Shown here one piece after another: positions 49,493 to 62,124 of a stretch of 64,000 nt of DNA. Within the stretch, counting starts at the first letter, position 1. Each line of letters opens with the position of its first letter. The notes beneath the pieces were generated by a model. That model was not told the DNA's origin. It saw nothing but the letters and a program-made list of their open reading frames with translations, and did not search any database. The stretch covers positions 4,980,540-5,044,539 of the forward strand of contig NC_135569.1 in assembly GCF_964340395.1 (NCBI RefSeq). The letters run 5' to 3'. A program made the position numbers and the translations under genes. This DNA is from Glandiceps talaboti. Lineage: Eukaryota; Hemichordata; Enteropneusta; Spengelidae.

Positions 49493-52400
49493 ATACCTAT
49501 ATTAATAATAGCAGTTACACTAATAAACACACTACGGTGATACGATCGTTCTACGGTAAAAAAATGATATGTATGTTCTTATATGCTCGTTAGTTCCACG
49601 TTAACCCTTATTGACCAAATTATCATAAATGTTTCCTATGAGAACAGAAAAGCCAAAATTAGGTCAAAACAAGGATGACGGTAGAGAAAATTACAACGTA
49701 CACAATTTCACCATTCTTAGACAGCTTGTTAGCAAGTTGGACCTTATTAAAAGTGAACTCACGTAGACGTTGGAAATGTACCCCGATACGTACCATTAAA
49801 TCTCCATTAACATTTTAAAAATACAAAATCAAACTAAACAACCTCCTCCACAACTAGTAAACCGTCACACAGTCCATGACTGTGGCACTCCCCCTTCTAG
49901 GGAAATATGATATGTCTGCAAAAATTGGAGCAAAAACCCGCCATGTAAATTTTGTTTTCGTTTGCTTAATGGTTGCCCGCTTTTTCGTCTTCATGAGTGG
50001 TTCGAACAACCAGCCATGCAAGACAGCTTAGGCTAACCGCACAGATTACCTATATTCTTGTGGTTTTCATTTCCATGATCATTTCAAACAATTGTGTATT
50101 GTCATAACTAAATAATACCATCACTTGTTACCTTAAACTAACAAATGTAACTGGTAGATCGCCAAACAGATAAGACCGATGGGTAAGGGACAAAAATCAA
50201 TATGCTACGTGCAGAAGTATGTCTCCGTGTACTAAGAGAGACAACTTACGAGTTTTGAAGTGATGGGTTGTCGTTAGATAAATCAATCCCCCGTGCGAAT
50301 CCTTTGTTTACACCCTTTCAAAATTTGGCTACAGATTTTATTTACATTTATATAATTATAAACAAATATTTACTTTAAATCTGCTCATGTAAACATAAAC
50401 ATTAGCATACGCATTATAGTATTTTTGTTGTCACCTTGCGTTGTGTGTTCACCTATAGGATCTTCGATTCTCAAACAAACAAAGTTGACCACAGTCATCA
50501 GAAATGGTCGTAAGCTCAATTTAACGCTGGACACTGCGAAGTAGCAGACTATATGTGACATTATAGATTCGTATAAAAGTGGTCGCTTGGTGAGGATCGC
50601 TTAAAAATTTACCTACAACCTGTCAAGACACACTCTGTCGAAAAACTGGTAGACCACTCTCAGACAATTTACCAAAGTTGAATCAGATATTTTATTTCAC
50701 ATAACACTTTCGTGTTACAAATAAAGTTTGCATTATTTTGGTGTCTAAATGGTGGTAAAAGTCTCTTCCCCTGACATCGATGTACCCTGAAAAGATATCA
50801 TTCAGACAGAACACTTTGATAGTAATACAATGGCCTATTCCTCAGACGATTTAAGATATTCTAAAAACGACACGTTTATGTTTAATACAAAGCAGCTGTA
50901 GTAAATAAAGTATGTTAGCGTCGATGTTGGTCAAATGGATGAAAATTACGAAGTCCGGGAAATCGATGCATCCTAAAGAGGCATCGTTGAGACAGAACGC
51001 CCTCTTCTTTCATCGTGTTGCTAGGCACCCAACAAACCCCAAAGACAGACCCTTATTGGTTTAACTGGTCCACTTACACCGAAATGAAGTAACAAGTAGA
51101 ACCATTACTCTCACATCAACAATCAATACGCAAGCCAGTGTACCTGATTAAATATTCATGACGTCATACATAATTTATCTTAGCTAAATTGTTCGTAAGA
51201 TTAACGTCATTACTGGATGCAGTTTCCTGCATTGTTTTCAAACAATGCAAAAGTTGCAACAGTAACAAAAAAGTTAGAATGTCGTGACGTAGGCAGTTTG
51301 TGTTATTGAAATTGAAGCGTCCTGTCGGTGTCAAAGTTATACACGAAAGTTTATACATTTAAATCATGAAAGTTTGGAAAAATTTGTAACGTTTTCATTT
51401 TTGATTACTTTTGTGTAACATTGAAATATCTTTATGATGATAATTATACTCCTCAAAGAACTAAAAAGTGTTGCATTGTGTCCGGTAAAACTTTTTCTCC
51501 GTAGGAATTCAGATTTACAATCAAAGGGATATTAACATGTACAGAATATACAGTCATTTCATATTAGTGGTCCCTGATTCTAACCACGTATAAACCAATA
51601 AGAAACTACACATACGGAAAAGAAGGAAAAGAAAAAGTCATTATCTTGAAAACAAAGGTGGTTACATAGTATTTTATCTACATATTGAGATATCAACGTT
51701 ATAAGCTAATCACATATGCAAATTATAAGAAAAATCTGACACATTTTTTAATTTGACAGCAGTCTTCTTAAGGATAAAGTTTTATATATGCGACCTGAGG
51801 GAAGCATCTCAAAGTACTGAGCTGGCTAACGCGTTGGAAGGGTAATATTTGTCGCTTTAACGAATGATCGATTTCCGCAGTGATTTCTACATTCAGTACT
51901 ATATAATTTTAGTACATGTGTTGACATCTGTCTGTTATTTGGTAACATTTGAAACAGTCAGCCCTCCAAACGAAAACGAAAATGCTTATTTGTGTTTGTT
52001 TGTTTGTATGCGCGCGGGTGCGTCAGGTAGTATATTTTGGATACCGCATAGTGAACTTCCGACAAACACCAAAGTATGAAAATCATAGGTTGAAACTCAG
52101 AGGTAACACAAATTTGACCGTTTATCACTTCTACAATAAAAAAATCTATGTTTGAAAAAATGATGACGATACTTCTAAAATAGGTACTGTCTTTGGAAAC
52201 TGTCATGTTTAGTCAACCAACTTCTCAGCTTCCGGCGATATAACAAGATTTTTATTCACAGTAAGTACAATAGAGGGCGCTATTTATGTTGCCGGTGTGC
52301 AACTTGAAATTTTCTCATACACTGAGAACAAAACTAAACCTCCACCCAAAGAAAAACATCGAACATAATGAAAGCAGTTACAGACGCCACCTACGTAAAT

Positions 52401-55209
52401 TTTGTAGGAATTTAACGTTAGACAGACTCTCCATTTAGGAGTAAAATTTCCGTAAAAATGCACACTGTATTGTAATGAAGATCTTGAACTAAAAGAACGA
52501 GGAAGGGCAGTAGCCTTCAAATCAAGGCACACATATTTCAACGATAACAATGTGATCATCTCGGATTTTCACTTCATCCAATGACTTCAGCTCACCCTTT
52601 TATTGTTGTCTATTTTAAGGGTCAAATCAATTAGAAAAAAGAAATGGCAGTGAGTGGTTTAACCATGACTACATTTTGTAAAGGAACGCTATCGTGTTAG
52701 TAGCACGTCGAAGCTTGCTATTGTCAAACATATGATTTTACTATTCAATGGTCGGCTTGTTGTGTCTGATATTTATCCATAGAAGCAGTCACTTCAGAAG
52801 CACTGGGGATGTTTTGTACACGTTTGCCAGCCTTTATTCCCTTTTAATACGTTTTGGCATCTACTGAAAGGACGCTTTGGTATAAGGGTCCTTGGGTTGC
52901 AAACCGCAGAGACTTTGTGAACGAAGATAAGCAGTGATATCTAACTAATGTATGTGTACACGTACGCCGTGACCGGGCACCTCATTCGAAGATATCCGAG
53001 GCGTCTACCGGGAGTTCATAAAATGTCAAAATATCACCCATTTTCTCAAAACTGCGTGATAATTCTGATGGACTCCGCGTAGTCTATATACCAGGAAAAT
53101 ATTTCGCAATTCGTGAATTCGATAGAAGCATCGCCAACGACTCTCGAGTCCCTTGGTGACTTCAGTGATTGTCACAGGTTCGTGCTAACGTATTCATAAA
53201 GTCTGTTAGCTATATTGAACTAAAGACTCTAGATCAAAATGGTATATTTTAATCTCTTGTATTTCGCCACTTAACATTACGTGATATTTGTTAAAATCTT
53301 AGCATGTGTTTATGCAGCAATGGATAACAAACAGCGTATAAGTTTGTTTATAAATACTTAAGTGTCTGTAATTTTAAGATATCCATTAACACCACAAAAA
53401 AATAAGGAAAACACATGACTTACTTTGTCAGGACTAAAGTGTTTATTTTCGTTCTGTTCGCTGACAAATACAGTATAAATATAGTGTTTTATACGTACGG
53501 TAAACCGACAGCTCTGGTACCGATAAACTAACCGAGAGCACGCCCGCGGGCACCTAATTTGGTTGTTGCGCAGTGTTCAAATCTGAGATTGTTGTGGACA
53601 GCTCTACGGGCTTAGGAATTACTCGACGACAGAGTGTTTTATTCGAAGTGTCCTTCAGGCAAGGGATTTCGAACTTTTCTTTGTGTCGAAGTGTTTTAAC
53701 TTGGCTAAGTGTCCTAACCTGAACAATTGACTTTGTAAGATGAAGGCAAGGCAGTGCTGTGATAAAAAACTGCCAAGGTTACAGTCTACAATAGCCACGA
53801 GAAACTCCTTGGAAGCGTTAATGAAATAGAGTAGAGAAAGTGCAAAGCATTTTCAAAAGTCAAGAAAAAAGGCGTAGCTGTGTTTTTTGTTCACGCACAT
53901 CCTGGCATCATAGAATGTAGTCGACTGCCACGTTTTTTCTAACTTAGTAAACCTAAAATCACACATAGTTGGTAACTCATCTATCCATTGACTAACAGAA
54001 AAATACCATTGTAATCAGTAGGAAATGAGGATACTCCCGATAACCAGGCACATACCGTGAATTGTGGTATTATTTTTCTTATTCAAATTTTTCATAACTT
54101 TGGTACATTTCAGCTGATTGATATAAAAACTTAAAACAAAAACAGCAGCAAAATGAGTGTTTAAAATCTTTAGATTTTAAATCAAACTGAAGAAATCCAT
54201 TCTCCCAAATGTATGCAGAAGATCGCCGCAGACGACAGATTTGAATTGTCGTCATACTTCAACCACCTGTTGATTTAACCTGACCTCGTCCAAGTGTCAA
54301 TTTTAGTGTATCGTGCCAGAACGTTACATACCGAGCGGTCAAATTTTGCCACGTTTCTCCCCAATTCCCGAACATTTTAACGTTGTAGATACATAAGATA
54401 GGAGCCAGTAGATAATAACACTTTTGAAAATCACTACAAGCAACAAACATGACAAATAAATTAGTCGTACCTCGTTGTACTGTGCGTTCATGCCCCGGAT
54501 GTAGCATTCTACTTGCATGGTACGTTGTAAAGAGACATACTAGCATCTCTGTCGAACACCTGTAGAATATTTCAATGTGTTATTCAGCTATTCATCATGA
54601 ACACCATTTATCTCCATGTAACACACGATCCGTACTCATAAAACTCAATGAACTTGAATACATCATGAACACGACGCCACCTACGTCTCGTTACAATTTG
54701 TGCAGCCATGTGCAAACTCCAGCAACCTTACCATAGGCACGGTTAAATGACGGAAACGTATATTATCATGTAGATCAAATTGACATCGCAAAACTATAAA
54801 CCTCACCTGGTTAAATTATTGAGCACATTCATTGCGAATAAATGACACGAGGTCGCGACGAAGCAGATGTTTTATTACGCGTGTATATATGGAGGTGCAT
54901 ACGTTTTCCTGCTACACACAGACACAGTTTGAGAACTGTTTAATTACACAGCAACCATATCTTTTTAATTAAGTTATTTGTTTTTAACCAAATACCTATC
55001 ATCCGAAGGACCCTTAACTTTCAAAATTACGATAAGACTGCACTGCGCATGTGTGGCCTTTCCTTTACCATGCGAATAACATTTGTGAATTATAACGTGT
55101 TTAAATATTTAACTTTACTGAAAAAAACACAATATTGTTTTAACAAAAATTATGTATTCATTTCATTATTTAATATAATAATTTCAAATTTGTGTTTTTT
55201 TCCTTCTAG

Positions 55210-55411
55210 GGAGTCATCACTGCCGCACAGCTTGGTCAAGAAATCAGCCCCCTTGTCGATTTCGTCGCGGTGCGACTGGCTGTTCTAAATTCTGTCATCA
55301 ACCCCTTTATTATCTTGTGTTTGTATGAACCATATCGCAAGGGATACTGGTATATAATCAGTCGTTTATGTTCAAGTTGTCGGACGAAGAAGAACCACAC
55401 ACCACCATCAA
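55210..55411 (+). CDS. GPCR exon 2: TM7 and helix 8
   Basis: 67 codons plus one base (residues 316-382). It starts GVITAAQLGQEISPLVDF, then AVRLAVLNSVINPFIILCLY and EPYRKGYWYIISRLCSSC. TM7 is about 331-353. AVRLAVLNSVINPF aligns with AIRIASVNPILDPW of prostanoid receptors, so R337 occupies the place of their conserved carboxylate-binding TM7 Arg. NPFII replaces the usual NPxxY. C368 and C371 after helix 8 are candidates for palmitoylation. Acceptor CCTTCTAG; donor A then GTAAGT. The 40-codon TM7 segment alone would be easy to miss, but phase 0 to exon 1 and the motif order are convincing. Confidence 0.88.
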
Positions 55412-58400
55412 GTAAGTGTGAATTCTCAATAATTGTATGATCGTGAATTCTAATTTAGCAATCTCAAATGGTGGCATCGTAAGATCAGCTACAAAAGTGT
55501 CCGCGTTTATGCAAAGATACCAAAATACAGAACGCCAAACTTATGTTGAAATGTGTACGTTTCTAATCCTATACCCGGACACATCTGCACAAAACGGTCG
55601 AGCACTTCTCTTGCAAGTCACGAGAAAGCTTCTAATCTTTGAAAGACACGCAACTAAATAACTTGAAACATGTACATGACTTTTTCTAAATACATGAACA
55701 CATGGCAGTTTTATAAAACTTGCAAATTACAGACCTGGCCGAGTACGCGTCTGTATTTGCATATATCTCGTAAAAGTTTGAGTCCGTTATTTAATTTTCG
55801 TCGATTACAATTATATAAACTTAGTAGAGTGTTTTTACTTTATCCAAGTGTTATAAATAGGCACTTTATATAAAAAATACTGATATTTTTTCTTGTCGCA
55901 TTATCTTGCTCGTGTTCCCCTCTTCAGTGCGACAGACATGTTGTCGCCAAGACAGAAATAATGCGAATTCTTTTTCAGTCCAATGATTTCATCTGAACAA
56001 CATCTAAGCTTGTGACTTTTTTCAACGTCCCATACTTAGCCTGAATAGCCTGAACTGTCACTCAAGGTTTTGTACCAATGTTAGAAATATGGGACTTAAA
56101 CAGACATATGTTACGCATCGGCTGTGACACGCATGCCAATATACGCACATGTGTTGAAATGTCGACACCCATCGTGTTATATTTGTGTGATAAATTGCTT
56201 AGAACGTCCGATGGAATAGCTCAGAAGTTATGTGTTTATTTTGTCATGTTGAATGAAGCCCAATACGTCATCAAAGAAGGATCCATGCCTTGTGTTTTTA
56301 AAAATTCTCAACACTATTTTTTATGGCTGGGTTATCTCAAATTTAGCTCTGTACAGAATAAACGTAATGAAACATTTTGTTTGCTTGTTTTAACTGAACT
56401 GCGTGGTCGAGACATACTTAAATACCAACAAATTTTCTTAAACTTCCGTCTCACCTCTTGCATATGCTTTTGATTTCGACCTTGATAATTCATATTTTAC
56501 AGCGTATAATGAGACTCTTAGTGTGGTCTCTGTTCCCTGTGAACAAAGTGAATCGATTTTCTTATACAAGAACACAAAAAACATTCAGAAGTCTTTACAA
56601 CTCATTATCCTTGTCTGCATGCAACAAGAAAAAAAATGGCGTCAACTTATCGGCAAAAAATCATCTCCGGAAATAGTCACGTCGCATTTATTGAAGTAAA
56701 CATGTCTTTATACAGTGGAAAACAAACGTGTTTGACGAAAAATTAGTACCTGTCGCAGGTAAGCTGAAATATTTTCTCACCCCTCGAGGCAGGCGATCTT
56801 TTTAGGTCAAAGGTCAACTGACTGGTGGCGTGGATCATCATTCTAATAAATTATTTGTCACACAAATAAGACTCGGCTTCTGGAAATCGATAGTGCGTAT
56901 CTTTACGAAATAGGGGATGTTTGCAAAACCTTTTCAAACTGCGTAAATACAATTATTTTTGTCAATAAACCGGACGAGGATATGTTAGTGTTACAATTGT
57001 ACAACGAGAATTGTAGCAGCACAAATGCGACTAGACTGAATTCAAAAAGTCGAGTTCTTTAGCTAGTACGCCAGGCAATTTCCGGATTCTTTGATTGAGT
57101 AGTGTGGGTACGTTTACACTGGCAATAGAGATATCAAATACTCAAACATTGCGTTTATCGTGATACCAGCATCATTGGCTAAACACACTCTTGACGTTCT
57201 ACATAGTACATTGCTTAATACGCATTAGATACTGTACCATATGTGTTCACCGGTATGCCATTTAGCACCCGAATAAAAACTGCAACAAACTAAATTGGTT
57301 GCTAATAGTAGGACTCAAACTGGGAGATATTGTTTGTGAGCCTGGAATAGAACACAGATTTCAAACATAAAGTTTTAAAGATTGCTTACAGATGTCACAA
57401 GCTGAGAATTAAACAAATTTCTGCATTTGTACATCATATGATTCAAACTATACAGAATTTTACGATAGAAGCAAGTTTTAATAGCCTGCAATAGAATGTT
57501 GTCTGGTCAGTCAAAATCTAACCAACAGTGCTACATTTTATCGTCTGTCTCAATAACAATCTTATTGACACTGTTACATTGTCGGGTTCGACAAAACTCT
57601 TACAAAGATTGCTACATTTTATCGGCTGGCTCGACAAAATCTTACAAACATTGCTACATTTTATCGGCTGGCTCAACAAAATCTTACAAACATTGCTACA
57701 TTTTATCGTCTGGCTCGACAAAATCTTACAAACATTGCTACATTTTATCGGCTGGCTCAACAAAACCTTACAAACATTGCTACATTTTATCGGCTGGCTC
57801 GACAAAATCTTACAAACTTTGCTACATTTTATAGTCTGGCGCGACAAAAATCGTAGTAACATTGTTACATGTCATTGTCTTTCCATCAAAAATTGTACTA
57901 ATCATTGCTACATTTCACCATCTGACTGAACAGTACCTCTCGAATTTACTGACAAACTTGGCAAAAGACAGTCTTTACTAGTGTACATATTTACTATAAA
58001 ATGACCTGTAGACAGGTAGTCTGGTTATTGTAACTCGAATGATTGAACCTAGAGAGTATTTATCAGAGCATTGTTAATTTATAGGAACAATATTCGTTCA
58101 TATTGTCCAATTTTGTTGGGAAACAATGCGACAGTGTTGATAAACATGGGTTTTGTGGACAAACTCTTATTAGGAGTACATTTCGGTGCGAGAAACAGTT
58201 GTCTAGAAGAGCTATAAAATACGCCTAGGTGTATCAGTGTCTGTATTTTGTGTTATGTAATTTTTAACAAAAAACGTGTTAGATGTAACAAATTGAAACT
58301 CTAAAGTCTCTCTAGTTTCGTAGTACTTTAGTTCCGGCATCTGGTATAATACTTTGCCATGCGTATACGATGAACACCTGTACCATCATTACATGGCATC

Positions 58401-59454
58401 TAAAGTAAATGTTTTTTTTTATCACTCGATTGTGAAACTTTTATGTACGTTCATCTTAGCTCTATCATATACAATGCATGTGGTTCAAACCAAGTAACCA
58501 GATACAATATAGCCTCTAGGCTCATCCCAAGGGACTACACTTCTTGGTATTCAGGCAACAAAAGTTGTACGGTACAATACGCGACTTTTCTCCAATTTAC
58601 CGAGTGATCACACATTCGTCACGGACGATTTGTTCAGCAAATCAAATTTACGATTATTTCGACTTTGCCTCCAGCAGTCCTGGTAGATTTAAAGCTTATA
58701 AACATATAATTAGGCTCCGATCACAAAATGTGGAAGACACTTATAGTACAAGTTTTACAATAGTGTCACCAAAGGTGCTTACTTAATTAACTCTCATAAT
58801 TTCACCTTCAATAGGGGCAACAGAAATTATTGACGGTGACTCTTTAGTTCCAGGTACCAAAAATACACACACAAAAGCTCCTCCCTCGCAATAAAAAGAA
58901 GAAAAAAGGTCCCAAAATCAACCAAATACAATTTTTTTACTGTTCTGCAGTGTCGTTGCACTGTTCAGGACATTCATTATTTTGGAAATGCTTGTAGCGA
59001 TGTAATTCAGCGTGACCTAAACAGAAATGATAGGGCAGTCGGTTAACTAATAAAAAGTCAAGAGGTGATGAATGCTTGAACGTTGTAACGATACTGTCTA
59101 TTCGTATCCACACTTTTATCTGAGTCTGGATTCCTTACAAATTACAATTTAAAGTCAGAAGGTGAAATATTTATAGGTTTCGAATTTCAGAAATAAACAA
59201 TACTGTTCGCCCAGGTAGCATACTTCCAGTTTCACCATGAATGGCGTTGTGATTTCTTTTCAGATCCAACCACCGAGGGCGCTGTTTTTTTGTTTTTTTC
59301 GGCCAGATCCCACAAATATAGAATCTGTCGGGACATAGGCCCATAGAAATGAAAAGGTCAACCCTTGTCATGTTTTATATAGTAATGCAAATATTTCTAC
59401 TTTGAATTTTGAACACAATTACATTATTTGTGTTTTATTTTATTTTATTTCTAG
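55412..59454 (+). other. Intron 2 of the GPCR gene
   Basis: 4.0 kb. Contains a 42-bp minisatellite (57526-57935). A 131-codon open frame at 56078-56473 has no recognisable motif and no splice context and is treated as chance. Confidence 0.75.
57526..57935. repeat. About 42-bp minisatellite, 8-9 copies
   Basis: Units containing ACATTGCTACATTTTATCG and CTGGCTCGACAAAATCTTACA. Central copies are nearly identical and outer copies are diverged. Open frames on both strands show the repeat period. Confidence 0.92.
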
Positions 59455-59560
59455 ATCCTTGGACTGATCGTAGACGACTGTCCGTTGCTGGACTGACTGG
59501 TAGCAGATCAACGCCCACAACACCAACCTTGCATCACAATAATCTCGGAACACCTAGAAG
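59455..59560 (+). CDS. GPCR exon 3: proximal C-terminal tail
   Basis: 106 bases, residues 383-417 plus two bases of codon 418: NPWTDRRRLSVAGLTGSRST, then PTTPTLHHNNLGTPR. Acceptor TTTTATTTCTAG. RRRLS is a basophilic kinase consensus, common in GPCR tails. At the 3' end the sequence AAG-GTGAAT is a usable donor. Its GT is in frame with a TGA (59562-59564), since read-through gives AGG TGA. So either the receptor stops here (418 residues) or the exon is spliced, with AG completed by A of the exon at 60582 (Arg). Phase and composition favour splicing; the donor is not a strong one. Confidence 0.75.
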
Positions 59561-60581
59561 GTGAATATGGGATCACGACCTTTACGGGGTCACGACCTTT
59601 ATTCCCGTTTTTATTCCCCCCAAGTATATATGGTTGCACATTTCATTCAGTAGTGGTTTCGATAGTTTTAGCTATAATTTGTGCGTAGTCTATGAGGTAC
59701 CCTAATAATCCATTCCTCTCACATCCGTACTGAATTGAGCAATTCCAACACTTTGCAACCAGGTCTAGTTGTAGCCAATCAAATATAGTTACGTGGCAAA
59801 AAGTGCTAAAATGATCATTACATCCCAGACTTTTTATGCAAATTCATGTTAATTCCACTGGTCACCCACCTCTAACATTCTGTCACTGATATGAAAGGGG
59901 ACCAAAGTAAACGTCATTTTACATTTAGGGTTATATTTCTTTATGTTAAGGGGACGTCGACTCAGAAAAGCCATTTTCAGCAATTGTCGATTGCGCAACC
60001 TCCACCGAAATAGAGTTATAAAAAATGGCAAATCTGTCTTAGAAGAGGCCCACTGTATACAGGGTTAAATATCATTTGGGAAACAAAGAAAGTTAGGCGC
60101 TCCCCATCCCTTTATACAATATCAAAACATTTTTGTTGGGACAGTTGTCGAACAAAAGAAATAATCCAATGCCATTATTATACCATACTTAAACCAAGTT
60201 ATTGTCTTAAAACAGAAAATATGGATTTATATACCCTGGTCATACTACGTCATGTGACATCCCGTGTCTACGTCACTGGTTTTGCAGTGCATGAAATATG
60301 AGTACACACTTTCCAAATCGCTCTTTTTCCCGATTAAAAAAATATGGCATTATACTTGAAGAGGTATAATTGTATTAATTCCCAATATTTTACTTCATTC
60401 AACCGGAAAATACTCGTGACCTAAAGATCTAACGACTCGTAGTGACAAGGCCCCTTAGATCATTCGTATTTTCCTCAGCTGAACGGAAAAATATATTGGG
60501 AGTAATAGCAAAGGGACCATTGATAACCTGGACTGAATATCAAGCCTTTAATATATATATGTGGATTCAATTTATTCTCAG
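59561..60581 (+). other. Intron 3 of the GPCR gene (or intergenic, alternative model)
   Basis: 1.0 kb with no AATAAA that I can find; only an ATTAAA-like word near 60334. There is no CpG-rich promoter-like stretch. Both points favour an intron over a gene boundary. Confidence 0.55.
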
Positions 60582-60952
60582 ATGTCTAAGCATGGGGGAT
60601 ATCGTGTCTACATCACGACACCCGAGAAGTGCAAGTCCCCCACCAGAGATGCTGACCAGAGCCGCTAGTTGTAAATCGATCCTCGCCAATGGCTCACGGT
60701 TATCGAGAAGGCGTGACATTCGCAAGTCGTACAGTGTGCAATGGAACGAGCGTGTAACCATCGCCGGAGATAGACCTGGTAAAATTTCCATTGACACCCT
60801 CAAGAAAGAGCCAACGAGATCTAGTACATCGCGAATAAAGCAAGAAAAGTATATCCCGGATGATGGTAGCTGGAGTGATTCTGATTCCTATTGTAGCACA
60901 TGTTCTGGAAGTTGCTATAGTGATGACAGCTACAGTGACGACTGGGGTGATG
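60582..60952 (+). CDS. GPCR tail exon 4 (or first coding exon of a separate gene)
   Basis: Acceptor TTTATTCTCAG; donor GATG then GTAAGT. It encodes residues 418-541 plus one base: CLSMGDIVSTSRHPRSASPP, later SRLSRRRDIRKSYSVQWNE, and ends SYCSTCSGSCYSDDSYSDDW. Low complexity, rich in Ser, Arg and Asp; predicted disordered and cytosolic, with several basophilic kinase sites. C522-S-T-C525 is the first of four CxxC motifs. The exon continues the SRSTPTTP-type composition of exon 3 and matches its phase exactly. Alternatively a gene could start at the ATG at 60592 (MGDIVSTS). I do not recognise the sequence; it has only slight resemblance to the CSTCSSS region of Prickle. Confidence 0.7.
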
Positions 60953-61508
60953 GTAAGTTAAAACAATTGATTCAAATTATGTATTCGTCAGCTTGGAATA
61001 TCATTTTAACGGGAAAATTTTCAAATACCTTTTCTCAGCAAAATGGGAGTGAATATTTTGAAAATTTATTGATTGACTTAGTTAAAAAAAAACACTCCAC
61101 AAGTGACCTAAATTATGAGTACAAATATATTTTCTTGTCATGGTCTTCTTATTTTCCGGCTTGGAAAGCAGTGTTGTGTTGTGTTGTGTTGTGTTGTGTT
61201 GTGTTGTGTTGTGTTGTGTTGTGTTGTGTTGTGTTGTGTTGTGTTGTGTTGTGTTGTGTTGTGTTGTGTTGTACTGTGTTGTTGTGTTGTGTTGTGTTGT
61301 GTTGTGTTGTGTTGTGTTGTGTTGTTGTGTTGTGTTGTGTTGGTTGTGTTGTGTTGTACTGTGTTGTTGTGTTGTGTTGTGTTGTGTTGTGTTGTGTTGT
61401 GTTGTGTTGTGTTGTGTTGTGTTGTGTTGTGTTGTGTTGTGTTGTGTTGTGTTGTAAATGAAGTGTATAAATATTTACTAACACTATTGATCTTTTTCAT
61501 TTTTCTAG
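60953..61508 (+). other. Intron 4 with a giant TGTTG array
   Basis: Bounded by GTAAGT and TTTTTCTAG. It is mostly the TGTTG repeat. Two long open frames run from exon 4 into it and from it into exon 5, but the splice sites show this stretch is intronic. Confidence 0.85.
61171..61455. repeat. (TGTTG)n pentanucleotide array
   Basis: About 285 bases of GTGTT units, with short interruptions (TACTGTG, TTGTTG, TTGGTTG). It gives Cys-Val-Val-Leu-Cys frames that are not coding. Confidence 0.97.
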
Positions 61509-62072
61509 AATATTGTGACTTCTGCGGTAAAGATGAAGTTTACTACGATCGGCGCCAACATGGCAATGGTCAGTCACGTTTGAAAGACTCTTCCAAGAAC
61601 CGAAGAACACAAAGTGTTGATAATATTAATCATTTTCATGATGAAAAGAGAAGGCAGCATCACCATGACGACTATATCGCTAATGGTGATGTCAAACACA
61701 GACGTGCAAATAGCGTCATCGTGCCAGAAAGGAAGACGGAATCTGAGAGAAAACCGCGTCGCCATAGTGAACATGCCTCAAGCAGCTCGTCAAGATCATC
61801 GGAAGAGCCAAAACAAAGTGTTCGGAGAACTGTTGAAACAAACAAAATAACTGAAAATATCCAACGTAGAGGGCGTAGTAAGTCTGCAGACAATATACCA
61901 GTGAAAATCGAAACTTGCCTATATAACCATTCGGGATATCGCCCGTGTTTCAGATGTAGAGCTATGTATGGAAGGAGATATTCGGGATGCAATCACATGG
62001 ATGAGAAAGAAAGCGGTATCTCGCGAGATGTGCCTCAAAATAAAGAGATTCAAAAGAATGAAGAGGCAGTCG

Positions 62073-62124
<52 letters not shown>

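Noticed and set aside
56078-56473. 131-codon open frame in GPCR intron 2
   Set aside because: No motif, no homology I recognise, and no splice sites in phase with neighbours.
57496-57929. Open frames on both strands over the 42-bp repeat
   Set aside because: Repeat translation within a GPCR intron, with no splice support.
60442-60581. Gene start at the ATG at 60442
   Set aside because: The segment before 60582 has no distinctive composition. A good acceptor at 60581 and the phase match to exon 3 of the GPCR make it intronic.
61115-61508. 960-codon frame starting inside the TGTTG array
   Set aside because: The first 130 codons are repeat and intron. The real exon begins after TTTTTCTAG at 61509.
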